Shown: positions 54,716-63,877 of the stretch, piece by piece
Position numbering within the stretch: position 1 is the stretch's first letter
Layout of the letters: the number at the start of each line of letters is the position of its first letter
NCBI GenBank assembly: GCA_051252455.1
Contig: JBPOFM010000003.1
Coordinates: 62,001 to 126,000, forward strand
Length of the DNA: 64,000 nucleotides
Source: JBPOFM01 sp051252455
GTDB taxonomy: Bacteria; Bacteroidota; Bacteroidia; Flavobacteriales; Flavobacteriaceae
Direction of reading: 5' to 3'
Made by a program: the position numbers and the translations under genes
Notes under the pieces: model-generated
What the model saw: the letters and a program-made list of their open reading frames with translations, nothing else
The model's database searches: none
Told to the model about the DNA's origin: nothing

Positions 54716-54806
54716 AATTTAGAACTTTAGATGGTTAGATTTTTAGGTTGCTTCGCTATAGAGCTAATTTCTATAAGTAACTGTTTAAAAATAATGAAAA
54801 AACTAA

Positions 54807-56222
54807 TTACTTCGCCACTTTCATTTTAATATAATTGGTTATCAATTGGACACCGTAACCAGAAGCGCTTTTCATTTTTGAATACGGCGAATCACCAAAA
54901 GAAACGCCTGCAATATCCAAATGCATCCAACTGTCATGCTTCTCTGTAAAGGCTTCTAGAAACTTCGCTGCTGTTATGGCTCCTGCAATTGGCTTACCAC
55001 TGAAGTTTCTTAAATCAGCAATGTCTGAATGCAAATCACTTTCATAATCTTCAAACATTGGCAATGACCACACACGTTCATTGGTTTCAAAGCCAACTTT
55101 CGACATGTCTTCAGCCATTTGTTTATTATTTGTAAACATTCCTGCCGCCGAATATCCCAAAGTCTGTACCACACTTCCTGTCAAGGTGGCCAAATCAATC
55201 ACCTGCTCTGGCTTGTGTTTTTTGATGATATAACTCAATCCGTCGGCTAGGACCAATCGGCCTTCTGCATCGGTATCGATAATTTCGATCGTTTTACCTG
55301 AATAGGAATTGATGACATCTCCAGGACGGTAACTATTGCTATCGACTGCATTTTCTGCTGAAGCGACGACGCCGACGATGTTCACGTTCAATTTTAACTT
55401 GGCTGCCAATTCCACAACACCCAACACCACTGCTGCGCCTCCCATGTCACTTTTCATATAGTGGAGATTTGTGGATGATTTAATGGACAATCCGCCGGTA
55501 TCGAAGGTAATTCCTTTACCGACCAAACCGATATCAACACCTTTACCTTTCTTTGGCATGTACTCATTGACAATCACCACAGGTGGATTCACACTGCCCT
55601 GACCTACAGCAATAACGGCATCAAAGCCTTGCTTCTTTAAATCCTTGGCGTGTAAAACGGTACATTTGTAATTGGATGATTTTGACGACTCTTTAGCCCA
55701 ATCGCCTAAAAACTCTGGCGTTTTATGATTAGCAGGAGCATCAACCAATGCTTTGATGCGATTGATGGTTTCGCCCGTTAGTTTCCCTTCTTCAAGTGCT
55801 TCCTCTATCTTTTTAGAAGATGAAAATGAAACAATTATTTTTTTAGCATCTTCTTTTTTGGATTTGAATTGACCTATTTCATAAGTCCCCATTTCCAAAC
55901 CGATGACGGCTTTTTTGATGTCGGTTGCACTCAAATTATCGCCAACGACCTGAACCTGATCATTCCAATATTTTTTGGTATCAAAACATAATTTTCTGAA
56001 GGCTTCTTCCAATTTCACTCCATCTTTGTCCTCACCGAGCCCTAAAATATATATTCGTTGCCCTTTAGGGCTGTAGATCGTTTGATAGGTGCCGAAACTG
56101 CCGTCAAAATTTAAATTGTCAATCGATGTGATCTTCTTTAAAGATTTTAAATCGCCCTTTCTGCAAAGTGCAATCATATCTTTAGTTTCATCTATCTTTT
56201 TTATATGCTTGTATGTCATCAT
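54807..56222 (-). CDS. M17 leucyl aminopeptidase
   Basis: A 471-residue M17 metallopeptidase that removes N-terminal residues from peptides using two metal ions. All ligands are present: Lys236 and Asp241 in VGKGITFDTGGLSIK, Asp259 in YMKSDMGGAAV, and Asp318 and Glu320 in DTDAEGRLVLADGL, with Arg322 as the second catalytic residue. The usual NTDAEGRL reads DTDAEGRL. Members also cleave cysteinylglycine. It has no signal peptide and is cytosolic. It overlaps the upstream esterase gene by 4 bp, so the two are translated together. Its position beside ATP-grasp ligases suggests a trimming or recycling role for the product. Confidence 0.9.
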   Translation of the reverse strand: MMTYKHIKKIDETKDMIALCRKGDLKSLKKITSIDNLNFDGSFGTYQTIYSPKGQRIYILGLGEDKDGVKLEEAFRKLCFDTKKYWNDQVQVVGDNLSATDIKKAVIGLEMGTYEIGQFKSKKEDAKKIIVSFSSSKKIEEALEEGKLTGETINRIKALVDAPANHKTPEFLGDWAKESSKSSNYKCTVLHAKDLKKQGFDAVIAVGQGSVNPPVVIVNEYMPKKGKGVDIGLVGKGITFDTGGLSIKSSTNLHYMKSDMGGAAVVLGVVELAAKLKLNVNIVGVVASAENAVDSNSYRPGDVINSYSGKTIEIIDTDAEGRLVLADGLSYIIKKHKPEQVIDLATLTGSVVQTLGYSAAGMFTNNKQMAEDMSKVGFETNERVWSLPMFEDYESDLHSDIADLRNFSGKPIAGAITAAKFLEAFTEKHDSWMHLDIAGVSFGDSPYSKMKSASGYGVQLITNYIKMKVAK

Positions 56223-56995
56223 CTGTCTCTAAAAAATAACCATTTTACGGCATTTGGGAATTCCGCTCGCCAATGCGCTTCACTGTGATTGCCCAATTCA
56301 TTCAATGAAAAATGAAAATTGATATTGTAGCCATTGACCATTTTGTCTTTGATAATTGACTCTAATTTTCTCGCATTTGGTAAATGCTCATGGCTTTCTT
56401 GTCCTCCAGAATACAGGTAAATTTCTGATTCTTCCAAAGGCTCAAATGATTTTATATTCTTAAAAATCTTCTTCGAGATCCATAGGCTCGGTGAAAAGAC
56501 CATCATTTTACCAAACACTTTAGGGTTGGACAAACCTGCGTGCAAGCTAATCAAAGCACCCATAGAGCTCCCGCCTATTCCAGTATTGTGAAAATCGGTA
56601 AGGGTGCGAAAGTTGTTATTGATATAAGGAATCAACTTCTCAATCATAAATTGGATATAGAAATTGCCTTTGCCTTGTCCAAAACGTGGATGATAGTAAG
56701 GTAAGTATTCATTAATACGCTCTTGATTACCATGATCGATAGCGATAATAATGATATCGCTCATACCCTGCTCTGCCAATTTGCCCAACGATTTATCTAT
56801 TGCCCAATCACCAAAAGGAGCCATCGGGTTAAACAAATTTTGTCCGTCTTGCAGATATAACACTGGATATCGTTTCTCGCTTTGGTAATAATCGTGTGGT
56901 AATAATGCTGAAATTTTGCGGGTGGCATTGAGATGTGGTACTTCGTAGGCTTCCTCAATTACCTTGATGATGGGTTCGAACTCCGTCACTGTCAT
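56219..56995 (-). CDS. esterase of the alpha/beta hydrolase fold (Fes-like)
   Basis: A 258-residue alpha/beta hydrolase of the enterochelin-esterase/esterase-D type. YPVLYLQDGQNLFNPMAPFG is a typical early segment. The nucleophile elbow GIGGSSMGALISLHAG holds the serine. The acid is probably Glu in SGGQESHEHLPN and the histidine is in NELGNHSEAHWRAEFP. It has no signal peptide, so the substrate is inside the cell. It is the first gene of the pair with the aminopeptidase (4-bp overlap). Its presence mirrors the esterase at the other end of the cluster. Confidence 0.82.
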   Translation of the reverse strand: MTVTEFEPIIKVIEEAYEVPHLNATRKISALLPHDYYQSEKRYPVLYLQDGQNLFNPMAPFGDWAIDKSLGKLAEQGMSDIIIIAIDHGNQERINEYLPYYHPRFGQGKGNFYIQFMIEKLIPYINNNFRTLTDFHNTGIGGSSMGALISLHAGLSNPKVFGKMMVFSPSLWISKKIFKNIKSFEPLEESEIYLYSGGQESHEHLPNARKLESIIKDKMVNGYNINFHFSLNELGNHSEAHWRAEFPNAVKWLFFRDR

Positions 56996-57213
56996 AGTTT
57001 AATATTCAAAAAACGAAAATACTGTTTTACTATTTTAATTACTACACTTTTAGTTACAAATTATTAACGAAAATTTAATGAGTGCTCACAACTTTAAGAA
57101 CGAAATGTATTTTAAAACGTGTATTTAACTCACTTGTGAGAGGTGGTCACAATTATAGGTCTACCATTCAAAGATTTATCGTAGTATTGCACCTGCAAAA
57201 AATTATATTTATT

Positions 57214-58407
57214 ATGAAAAAATCAATACTACTTATCCTCGTTGCTTTCTCAACAGTAGCAACCTCATTTGCTCAAAGAGCACTTTCAGAAACAGTCAAC
57301 TATTTTGACGTCAGAACACCAAACAGTCCGTTAGATCCATCCATCAAAACCTATAAAGTGATGGTAGAAATACCTTACACGATGACTGTTGATGAACTGA
57401 ACGAACGTTCATTGGCAGAATTTGAAGCTGAAAAAGCTAACTATGCAACCACAGTAACCGAAAGCGAAGCAGACTACCAAGATCGTTTAGCCAACCATGA
57501 TGACGAAGTAAAAAAAGCGGAAGGTCGTTACGACAAAGAGATGGCTGACTTTAAGGATTTGTCCCTTTTGGAACGTTTGGCTTTGACCGATCAAGGAAAA
57601 AAACCTGCACTTATTGTACCTGCAAAGCCAACTTACATTAAGCCAAGGGAGCCACAATACCAAAAACCAAACTTGAACGACCACCTTATATTTGACCACA
57701 ATGCCTTGGCAGCTGGAGTGGAATTAATGGGCTATGAAAAAGGCGACGATCTCTTATTTGTCATCAATATTTCTAATATGAACTTTCAAGACAATGCTGG
57801 TCAAACGTTTTATAACCAACCTACTACTCTAACCGTAATTCAAGGTACAAACGTCATCAACGAAAAAAAATTTGACACAGAATCCAAGTTTTTAACCTCT
57901 TCGTCAAGTAATACCATTAATCTTGAGAGCTATGAAAAAGCAAACGTCAACAAAATCTTGAGAGAGATTAACCAATATATCAATGAAGAATATGGTCACA
58001 TACCTGTTGCATCGTCTATCACTATTGAGTTTCCAAAGAATAAAGGACGTGAGTATGATGCCTTGGAGAATGCTAAAATCAAAGCCTTGTCTGCTTTCAG
58101 AAAGCTGAACAAAGATGCTTCTACAGAAACCAGAGAACGTGCGAAAGCAGAATTGATGGCAGTGAGAGAAATTTGGAAATCTGAACTGAAACGTATCGAT
58201 TATGCTGATAAAAAAGCGGACATGAATAAAGATGTTGCCACCATGATTTTCTTCAACCTGATGCGTGTAGATATTAGTTTGAAAGACAAAGTACAGGCGG
58301 AAGAAACATTGGCAGCTATGCAAGACAAACGTATTGATCTTGATTTAGGCTACGATGACAAAATCACCTTTACGCGCCTTGAAGAGCAGGTTTACAAAAT
58401 GAACTAA
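57214..58407 (+). CDS. exported protein of unknown function with coiled-coil-like middle
   Basis: A 397-residue protein with a signal peptide (MKKSILLILVAFSTVATSFAQ). Residues about 60-140 are charged and helical, likely a coiled coil, with a proline-rich part PAKPTYIKPREPQYQKP. The central part (165-250) looks like a beta domain (GVELMGYEKGDDLLFVINIS), and the rest is charged helices. I do not recognise the family. An earlier in-frame start (57082) would add 44 residues that do not look real, so 57214 is used. The next gene starts 30 bp after and is also exported, so the pair probably works together in the periplasm or envelope. Confidence 0.65.
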   Translation: MKKSILLILVAFSTVATSFAQRALSETVNYFDVRTPNSPLDPSIKTYKVMVEIPYTMTVDELNERSLAEFEAEKANYATTVTESEADYQDRLANHDDEVKKAEGRYDKEMADFKDLSLLERLALTDQGKKPALIVPAKPTYIKPREPQYQKPNLNDHLIFDHNALAAGVELMGYEKGDDLLFVINISNMNFQDNAGQTFYNQPTTLTVIQGTNVINEKKFDTESKFLTSSSSNTINLESYEKANVNKILREINQYINEEYGHIPVASSITIEFPKNKGREYDALENAKIKALSAFRKLNKDASTETRERAKAELMAVREIWKSELKRIDYADKKADMNKDVATMIFFNLMRVDISLKDKVQAEETLAAMQDKRIDLDLGYDDKITFTRLEEQVYKMN

Positions 58408-58436
58408 TTGTTCAATCATAAGACATTAAAACATCA

Positions 58437-59891
58437 ATGATGAAAAAAGTATTTGTTACACTATTGGTTTGCTTCAGCTTAAATTTTGGTTTTGCACAAA
58501 AATTCATAACAGAGAAAAGTGCGTCCTTTCAAAAGGAAAGTGAAAAAGACATCTATCATATCTTGTTTCCTTCGGCGTATGGTTTTATGACCTTGCACCA
58601 TTTAGACAACGTGATGATGGACAATACCAAAGCGATGGTCTTGACCAAGTATGACCAATCGATGCAAGCCATTGACACCAAGTCTTTTAATCTTCCAAAG
58701 TTAGGACAGCGTGCATCCGATTTGGTGCGAACTATTGAAGTTGGCGACCATCTAGTGGTTCTATCCAGTGTGATGGATAAGCAATCTGCAGCACATCAAT
58801 TCAATGGTCAGATTTATAATCAAAAGGACAATTCGGTGAGCGATAATAAAGTATTGGCATCATTTACGATCGATGGTTATGGCAAGTCTGGTTTTTATCA
58901 GGTAGCTGTATCACCAGACCAATCGAAGATTGCCATTCTTGCCAACATGCCTTTTGAAAAAAAGACCCAAGAACAAGTGAAAATCTGGGTTTATGACACA
59001 GCGCTTAATCTAATATGGGAACAATCTGAAACCCTCAATTACGAAAGCGATCGTGCATACCAAGAAGACCTATTTGTTTTGAATTCTGGCGAAGTGGTGA
59101 TGAATAAAATCACTGACGCTTTTAAAAAATCGCGAGTTTCGGAATTGTTGACTTTCAATGGAAAAACGGTAGAAACGGTAGCCTTTTCATCTGCTGGTTT
59201 TCAACCTATGAACATGGAACTTATTAATGTTAACGGTGCGCCAATGTTTGCAGGTTTCTTCTGGAATGGAAAGAGTAGTGTCATCAGCATCAACAACGCA
59301 GAAGGTGATGACAATGACGGAGCGTTTTTATACGATTTTAATGCCAAGAACCTCATCGGAATTCATGAATGGAGCAACACACTGGACGCTCAAAATCTTA
59401 AGAGTCTTGCCGTCGTTGATGTACAAGTCGTTAATGATGATATCATCTTTATTGGGGAACGACAGTTGACGAAAAGTGAATTCAGAAAATCGGGCAACAC
59501 AACCACAATGGATCTTGATTACACTTATACTTTTGGTTCTAGCGTGATCGTTACGATGGATCACAAAGGCACCTTGAAAAGTTACATTCCACTATTCCAT
59601 AGTAGAACTTTTATCAATGAAGATAAAGAGCTTGGCTCCTTTGCGGCGTTACAATTAGAAAATGCCTTGCGTATATTCTCTAACAATGATGGGCACATCA
59701 CTCACAATGAGTATTTCACGACCACTAAAGCAGGGTTTTATGCACCAGAAATAAGAGTTTCTGATTCCAACAATTATACCAAGCCACCAAAGTTAGTACC
59801 CGCCACGATGCGTATGGTACCGAACTATGCGATGGTATATTATATCACCAATTATAACGATCGTTATTGGCTAAATAAAATGACATGGTAA
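58437..59891 (+). CDS. exported protein of unknown function, partner of the 57214 gene
   Basis: A 484-residue protein with a signal peptide (ending LNFGFAQ). The mature part has many beta strands, with repeated patterns such as SPDQSKIAILANMPF and VKIWVYDTALNLIWEQSE, which suggest a beta-propeller-like fold. I see no catalytic motif and no T9SS sorting domain. It follows the previous exported gene by 30 bp and is closed by a strong terminator, so the two form a short operon. Function unknown. Confidence 0.65.
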   Translation: MMKKVFVTLLVCFSLNFGFAQKFITEKSASFQKESEKDIYHILFPSAYGFMTLHHLDNVMMDNTKAMVLTKYDQSMQAIDTKSFNLPKLGQRASDLVRTIEVGDHLVVLSSVMDKQSAAHQFNGQIYNQKDNSVSDNKVLASFTIDGYGKSGFYQVAVSPDQSKIAILANMPFEKKTQEQVKIWVYDTALNLIWEQSETLNYESDRAYQEDLFVLNSGEVVMNKITDAFKKSRVSELLTFNGKTVETVAFSSAGFQPMNMELINVNGAPMFAGFFWNGKSSVISINNAEGDDNDGAFLYDFNAKNLIGIHEWSNTLDAQNLKSLAVVDVQVVNDDIIFIGERQLTKSEFRKSGNTTTMDLDYTYTFGSSVIVTMDHKGTLKSYIPLFHSRTFINEDKELGSFAALQLENALRIFSNNDGHITHNEYFTTTKAGFYAPEIRVSDSNNYTKPPKLVPATMRMVPNYAMVYYITNYNDRYWLNKMTW

Positions 59892-59912
59892 CAAGAATTG
59901 TTTTTATGGTAT

Positions 59913-59947
59913 AAAAAAAGCACGATCCTCACGGTCGTGCTTTTTTT
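59913..59947. terminator. bidirectional terminator
   Basis: Two perfect 13-bp arms (with GCACGA cores) enclose a 9-base loop and end in seven T. It separates the exported-protein pair from the convergent barrel-fusion gene. Confidence 0.88.
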
Positions 59948-59989
59948 ATCAGTCATTAATTGAAAGACTGTTGTTCTTGTAACTTCTAA

Positions 59990-62900
59990 TTAAAAAGCAA
60001 AGCCCATAGTGAAAATTATTCGTCCACCTTCATCACTCGCATAATATCCAATATTTGCGGTAGCTGCCTTAAATCCGTTGATAAAGACAGATCCGCCATA
60101 ACTGTTGTGCCATTTCTCTGAATTCTCACCATCTACCCAAACACGACCGTAATCAAAGCCACCAGAGACGCCTAAACGCACAGGGATAAAATTGGTTCTG
60201 AATTGATAGATACCTACACGTAAATCTGTACTTTGGTAAAATGAGGTCTGACCGTTGAAACGCTGATTTCTAAATCCTCTCAAATCGGTATTGCCACCTA
60301 ACGTTGCAGCATGATAGAATTCATAATCGTCCCCAAAATTCATCTGTGCACCAATTTTAGTTGCCAAGACTGCGGCGCCACTTTGATGTAAAGGATAATC
60401 AATAGATACCGTTGGCTTTATATAAGTAAAGGAATTATCATTGTCGTCAATATTCGCTCTATACCCTGCTGTGACATCAAACTGAAAACCACGTCTAATA
60501 AAGGAAATCTCACCACTTTTATTTTTGTATTGAAGGCCGACTTCTGCGCCAGCATATAATTGCTGGTCAAACACATCATTGGTTGGATCAAGTACACCCA
60601 CGGATCCCGTAATATTATCAGAATCATAGGCTACTTCCAAGGATTCTATCATTGGAGCGATGCTTACCTGTACGCGCTCCTTTCTATATTTTAAGGACGG
60701 AGAGACGCTCCATTGACGGATGCGCACTCGGTTAAAATCTAAATCAACATCATCCTCATCATAAACAGTTTCATTTCCAGTACCGAAATAGTTAATGGCG
60801 TAATTCGGACTTGTATATCTGGCATCCAAGCCAAAATTCCAATTGTAGAATACATGTGCAAATTCTCCAGCATAATTCACTTCAAAACCACTGGTCGCTG
60901 CATAGTATTTTGCAGTCAGGGTTTGTTGTGTTTTGAACGGATTATTGGTTAAACCATAGGTTGTATAAGTACCCGCCAAACCAGCACTGAAACCAGTATC
61001 GGGATTAAAACCAATCGCAGGTGCAGTTGTGTAGGCATTTAATTTTCTTGATGCATCATTATAGGTATTGATGTCATAACTGTCCACTAGCCATTTGTGA
61101 GTGCCATTATTTGTAAACGTATTCTTCTTACTTTTAAAATCGTACACTTTCGCAGCACGCGTGTTTTCAAAATCATACACATCATTGTTTTCACCACCTA
61201 AAATCTTCAATGGAATATAATGGTCTCCATCACCAACTATTTTGAAAGTGTCTTCGTCATCCAATCCATAAATCCAGATTTCTTTTGTGATGTCTTTCGA
61301 ATAGGTTCTCTCAAATGATTGTCCATCTTCGGTCGACAATTCAATCGTAGTTTTACCATTTGGTAAACGAGTAATCAAAAATTCATCCTTGTCTTCCGTT
61401 CCCAAGATGATTTGATGTGCCATTAGATAATCAAAATAGCACCTTGCAATCGAGGATAAATTGTCCCGACGTGCTTTCATCACTTTCTTGATGTTGTCGA
61501 TGCTTTCATCTTGAGCTTCTTCCGGTAATGTATTGAATGCAGAATCAATGGATGTATCTGTTAGGTTCTCTTGAATAAATTGAACTTGTTGTTGCCAATC
61601 TTCCCACGTGATGCTTTTTAGAAAGGCTTGGTCCAAAGGATAGGCGTAACGACTCATCCATTTGACACTGTTTACATCGTCATCATATTTTTCCATCGAA
61701 CGGAAATCAATCATGCCCACTTTCAACAGACTTAAAAATATACCATCATATTTTGGGAATGCCTGGTCACGATCGCGACGAATGGTCTTATAAACTGTCG
61801 TGCTATCATCTTTCTCATAAGCCGCCCAACGCCATTGGTCGTAGTGACGGTCATAATCGCCAATGACAAAATCCATCAAACGAGCCTTTAGATAATTGGG
61901 CTCATCGATCTGATTTCTTTTCGACTTCCGAATTTCCGCCAAAACATCCTTCGTACTGATGATGTCATCTGCATCACCAAAACGTGCAAAGGATTTATTC
62001 TCACTGCCCGCATGCGCTTCAAACATGTAGAGTTTGTCGCCATACTCCTTGTTGTAAATACCCAATTGTTTTTGTTTGGGCATATAGAAAATCTCTGGTT
62101 CGGCATTGTAGATGTCCAGGTTTTTGAAGATTGGATTCAGTGCAAACGGTGCATACGGATGTGCCGTCGTGTAAAAATCCTGCACGATATCTTCTGCAAT
62201 GGTGCCTTTCATAAAGTCGCGCACATCGTGGTCTTTTATTTTCGATTGAATAAAACGGGTAGCACTTTTACGCAATTCTCGTGCGGTATATTCATGTTCT
62301 TCATCATCAATCAAACGGATGGAGCGCGATTGATTTCCACCACCTTCTGAAATGGCATGTACGTTTCCTGGCAATTTTGAGAGGTTCAGCACAGGCACTT
62401 CAATCTCCCGGCTGTACAAATCGCGATAATGCGGACCCCAAAAGAATTTGTAGAGGCCACTTTTATCCGTTTCGTCTTCAGTATAGATTGATGATTTGTA
62501 GGTATTGCCAACACTATTCATATCTGGATAGCTCACTTCATCCTTTGTTATTTTTTCGCTACGTATCTGTTTTTCAAATAATTTCTGCGGAGCTGTATCG
62601 CCAGTGGCGAAGAATTCCACTTTAGTACTGCGGTCTTTATAGACTGTCAAGCGTGCAAAACCATTGGTTTTCGCCGTAAACTGACCATCTTTGGCTTTGC
62701 GTACATTGTCCAATTTGCTCACGGCTGCACCACTGATTATCTGGTGCACACCATCATCCTCAATATACTGTAAGTTTTTATCGCTGGCAGACACAAAAAT
62801 CACGTCTGGAAACAGTCCCGAAAGTGTTTCTAATGTCCCAGCCATGTCCTGACGCTTGGTGCTATAATAGTCCTCCACACTTAAGCCGCCGATGTTCTCG

Positions 62901-63592
62901 AAAAAGTCTTGACGCGATTCCGTTAAAATGGAATGGTAAATGGCTACAATCACGGTTTTGTTCTGTTCGTCCTTAAAATCATCTTTAATCTTTGCGAAAA
63001 AGTCATCCCTTGATTTGATATCACATTTATTGTTTAGGTATAAATGGTTGTCCCAATCTTCCAAGAACCACTGTGAATCAATCATTAGCAATTCCACATT
63101 TTCCATATCCAAATTGTCTATCTCGCGTGGACAGCCGTCATTGGGCCAGAATTTGACTTTGCTATTATCCTGTATAAAGGATTCCATATCGTCGATGTTT
63201 TCATGGCCATTTTTATTCCACTCGTTTTTCCCAGGCATGAAGATGACGTTGCCGTTGAATTCTTTTAAAGGCTGCATTAGACTTTGTTGCAATAAGTCTT
63301 CCGTCTTTTTGCGGTCATTCTCTTTGGGAGCGAAACCGTCTTTGGTGATGTTTCCAAGTGCGACGAAGGTTGCTTTCTCATCCTTTTGTGACATTTCGGT
63401 GATGGCCTTTAGAACCTGTTGTGTTGGGTTGCCGGTTTCTAATTCTGTATTGCCAGTGAAGTAGAAGATTTGTTCGACACTTTTATCTTGGGCGAATGCG
63501 GTCTGTAGCCCAAAAATCATTATCACCAGCAAACACATTTGTGAAAGCTGTTTTTTTGAACACAATGAATTTAAAATAGAGGTATATCGCAT
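59990..63592 (-). CDS. outer-membrane barrel protein fused to a degenerate metallophosphoesterase and a kinase-like region
   Basis: 1200 residues from the ATG at 63592 (an earlier GTG at 63631 is possible), with a signal ending FGLQTAFAQ. Residues about 40-330 follow the calcineurin-like metallophosphoesterase layout, but the metal motifs are altered: PGKNEW (120-125) for GNHDW, YHS (219-221), and SASDKNLQY (268-276) for the GHEH motif. So it is likely inactive. Residues 400-640 show EGGGNQSRSIRLIDD, a long helical part, GDYDRH (578-583) and RDRDQAF (606-612), similar in style to HipA/CotH-like kinase motifs. The rest (about 870-1200) is a membrane beta-barrel of the Omp85/surface-antigen type ending IIFTMGFAF. 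Its role is unknown. Confidence 0.75.
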   Translation of the reverse strand: MRYTSILNSLCSKKQLSQMCLLVIMIFGLQTAFAQDKSVEQIFYFTGNTELETGNPTQQVLKAITEMSQKDEKATFVALGNITKDGFAPKENDRKKTEDLLQQSLMQPLKEFNGNVIFMPGKNEWNKNGHENIDDMESFIQDNSKVKFWPNDGCPREIDNLDMENVELLMIDSQWFLEDWDNHLYLNNKCDIKSRDDFFAKIKDDFKDEQNKTVIVAIYHSILTESRQDFFENIGGLSVEDYYSTKRQDMAGTLETLSGLFPDVIFVSASDKNLQYIEDDGVHQIISGAAVSKLDNVRKAKDGQFTAKTNGFARLTVYKDRSTKVEFFATGDTAPQKLFEKQIRSEKITKDEVSYPDMNSVGNTYKSSIYTEDETDKSGLYKFFWGPHYRDLYSREIEVPVLNLSKLPGNVHAISEGGGNQSRSIRLIDDEEHEYTARELRKSATRFIQSKIKDHDVRDFMKGTIAEDIVQDFYTTAHPYAPFALNPIFKNLDIYNAEPEIFYMPKQKQLGIYNKEYGDKLYMFEAHAGSENKSFARFGDADDIISTKDVLAEIRKSKRNQIDEPNYLKARLMDFVIGDYDRHYDQWRWAAYEKDDSTTVYKTIRRDRDQAFPKYDGIFLSLLKVGMIDFRSMEKYDDDVNSVKWMSRYAYPLDQAFLKSITWEDWQQQVQFIQENLTDTSIDSAFNTLPEEAQDESIDNIKKVMKARRDNLSSIARCYFDYLMAHQIILGTEDKDEFLITRLPNGKTTIELSTEDGQSFERTYSKDITKEIWIYGLDDEDTFKIVGDGDHYIPLKILGGENNDVYDFENTRAAKVYDFKSKKNTFTNNGTHKWLVDSYDINTYNDASRKLNAYTTAPAIGFNPDTGFSAGLAGTYTTYGLTNNPFKTQQTLTAKYYAATSGFEVNYAGEFAHVFYNWNFGLDARYTSPNYAINYFGTGNETVYDEDDVDLDFNRVRIRQWSVSPSLKYRKERVQVSIAPMIESLEVAYDSDNITGSVGVLDPTNDVFDQQLYAGAEVGLQYKNKSGEISFIRRGFQFDVTAGYRANIDDNDNSFTYIKPTVSIDYPLHQSGAAVLATKIGAQMNFGDDYEFYHAATLGGNTDLRGFRNQRFNGQTSFYQSTDLRVGIYQFRTNFIPVRLGVSGGFDYGRVWVDGENSEKWHNSYGGSVFINGFKAATANIGYYASDEGGRIIFTMGFAF

Positions 63593-63648
63593 ATAATAAT
63601 GTATGTATTTATGAATTGGTTGTAGTAGCACTTATAGCTAACAACTTG

Positions 63649-63656
63649 CAAAGTTA
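63649..63656 (-). promoter_or_regulatory. -7 promoter element of the barrel-fusion gene
   Basis: The minus strand reads TAACTTTG, an exact TAnnTTTG match, about 57 bp before the ATG at 63592. No -33 TTG at proper spacing was found. Confidence 0.5.
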
Positions 63657-63877
63657 GGATAAACGCAAGGAGATGGTGTTGACCAAATGGATTAAGTTTT
63701 AACTCATTTGGGAGATGAATTGCGAGTAGAGAAGTTTAAAGTCGAGCAACTAATTTTTGAAAACACATAGATTATAGCGCCAATTGCGATTTAAGACTTA
63801 TAACAAAATTTGCGCACAATTACGATTTGGATTTCTAGTTGTAAGTTCATTGCAAGTCCTAATTTTTCGCAAATGCT

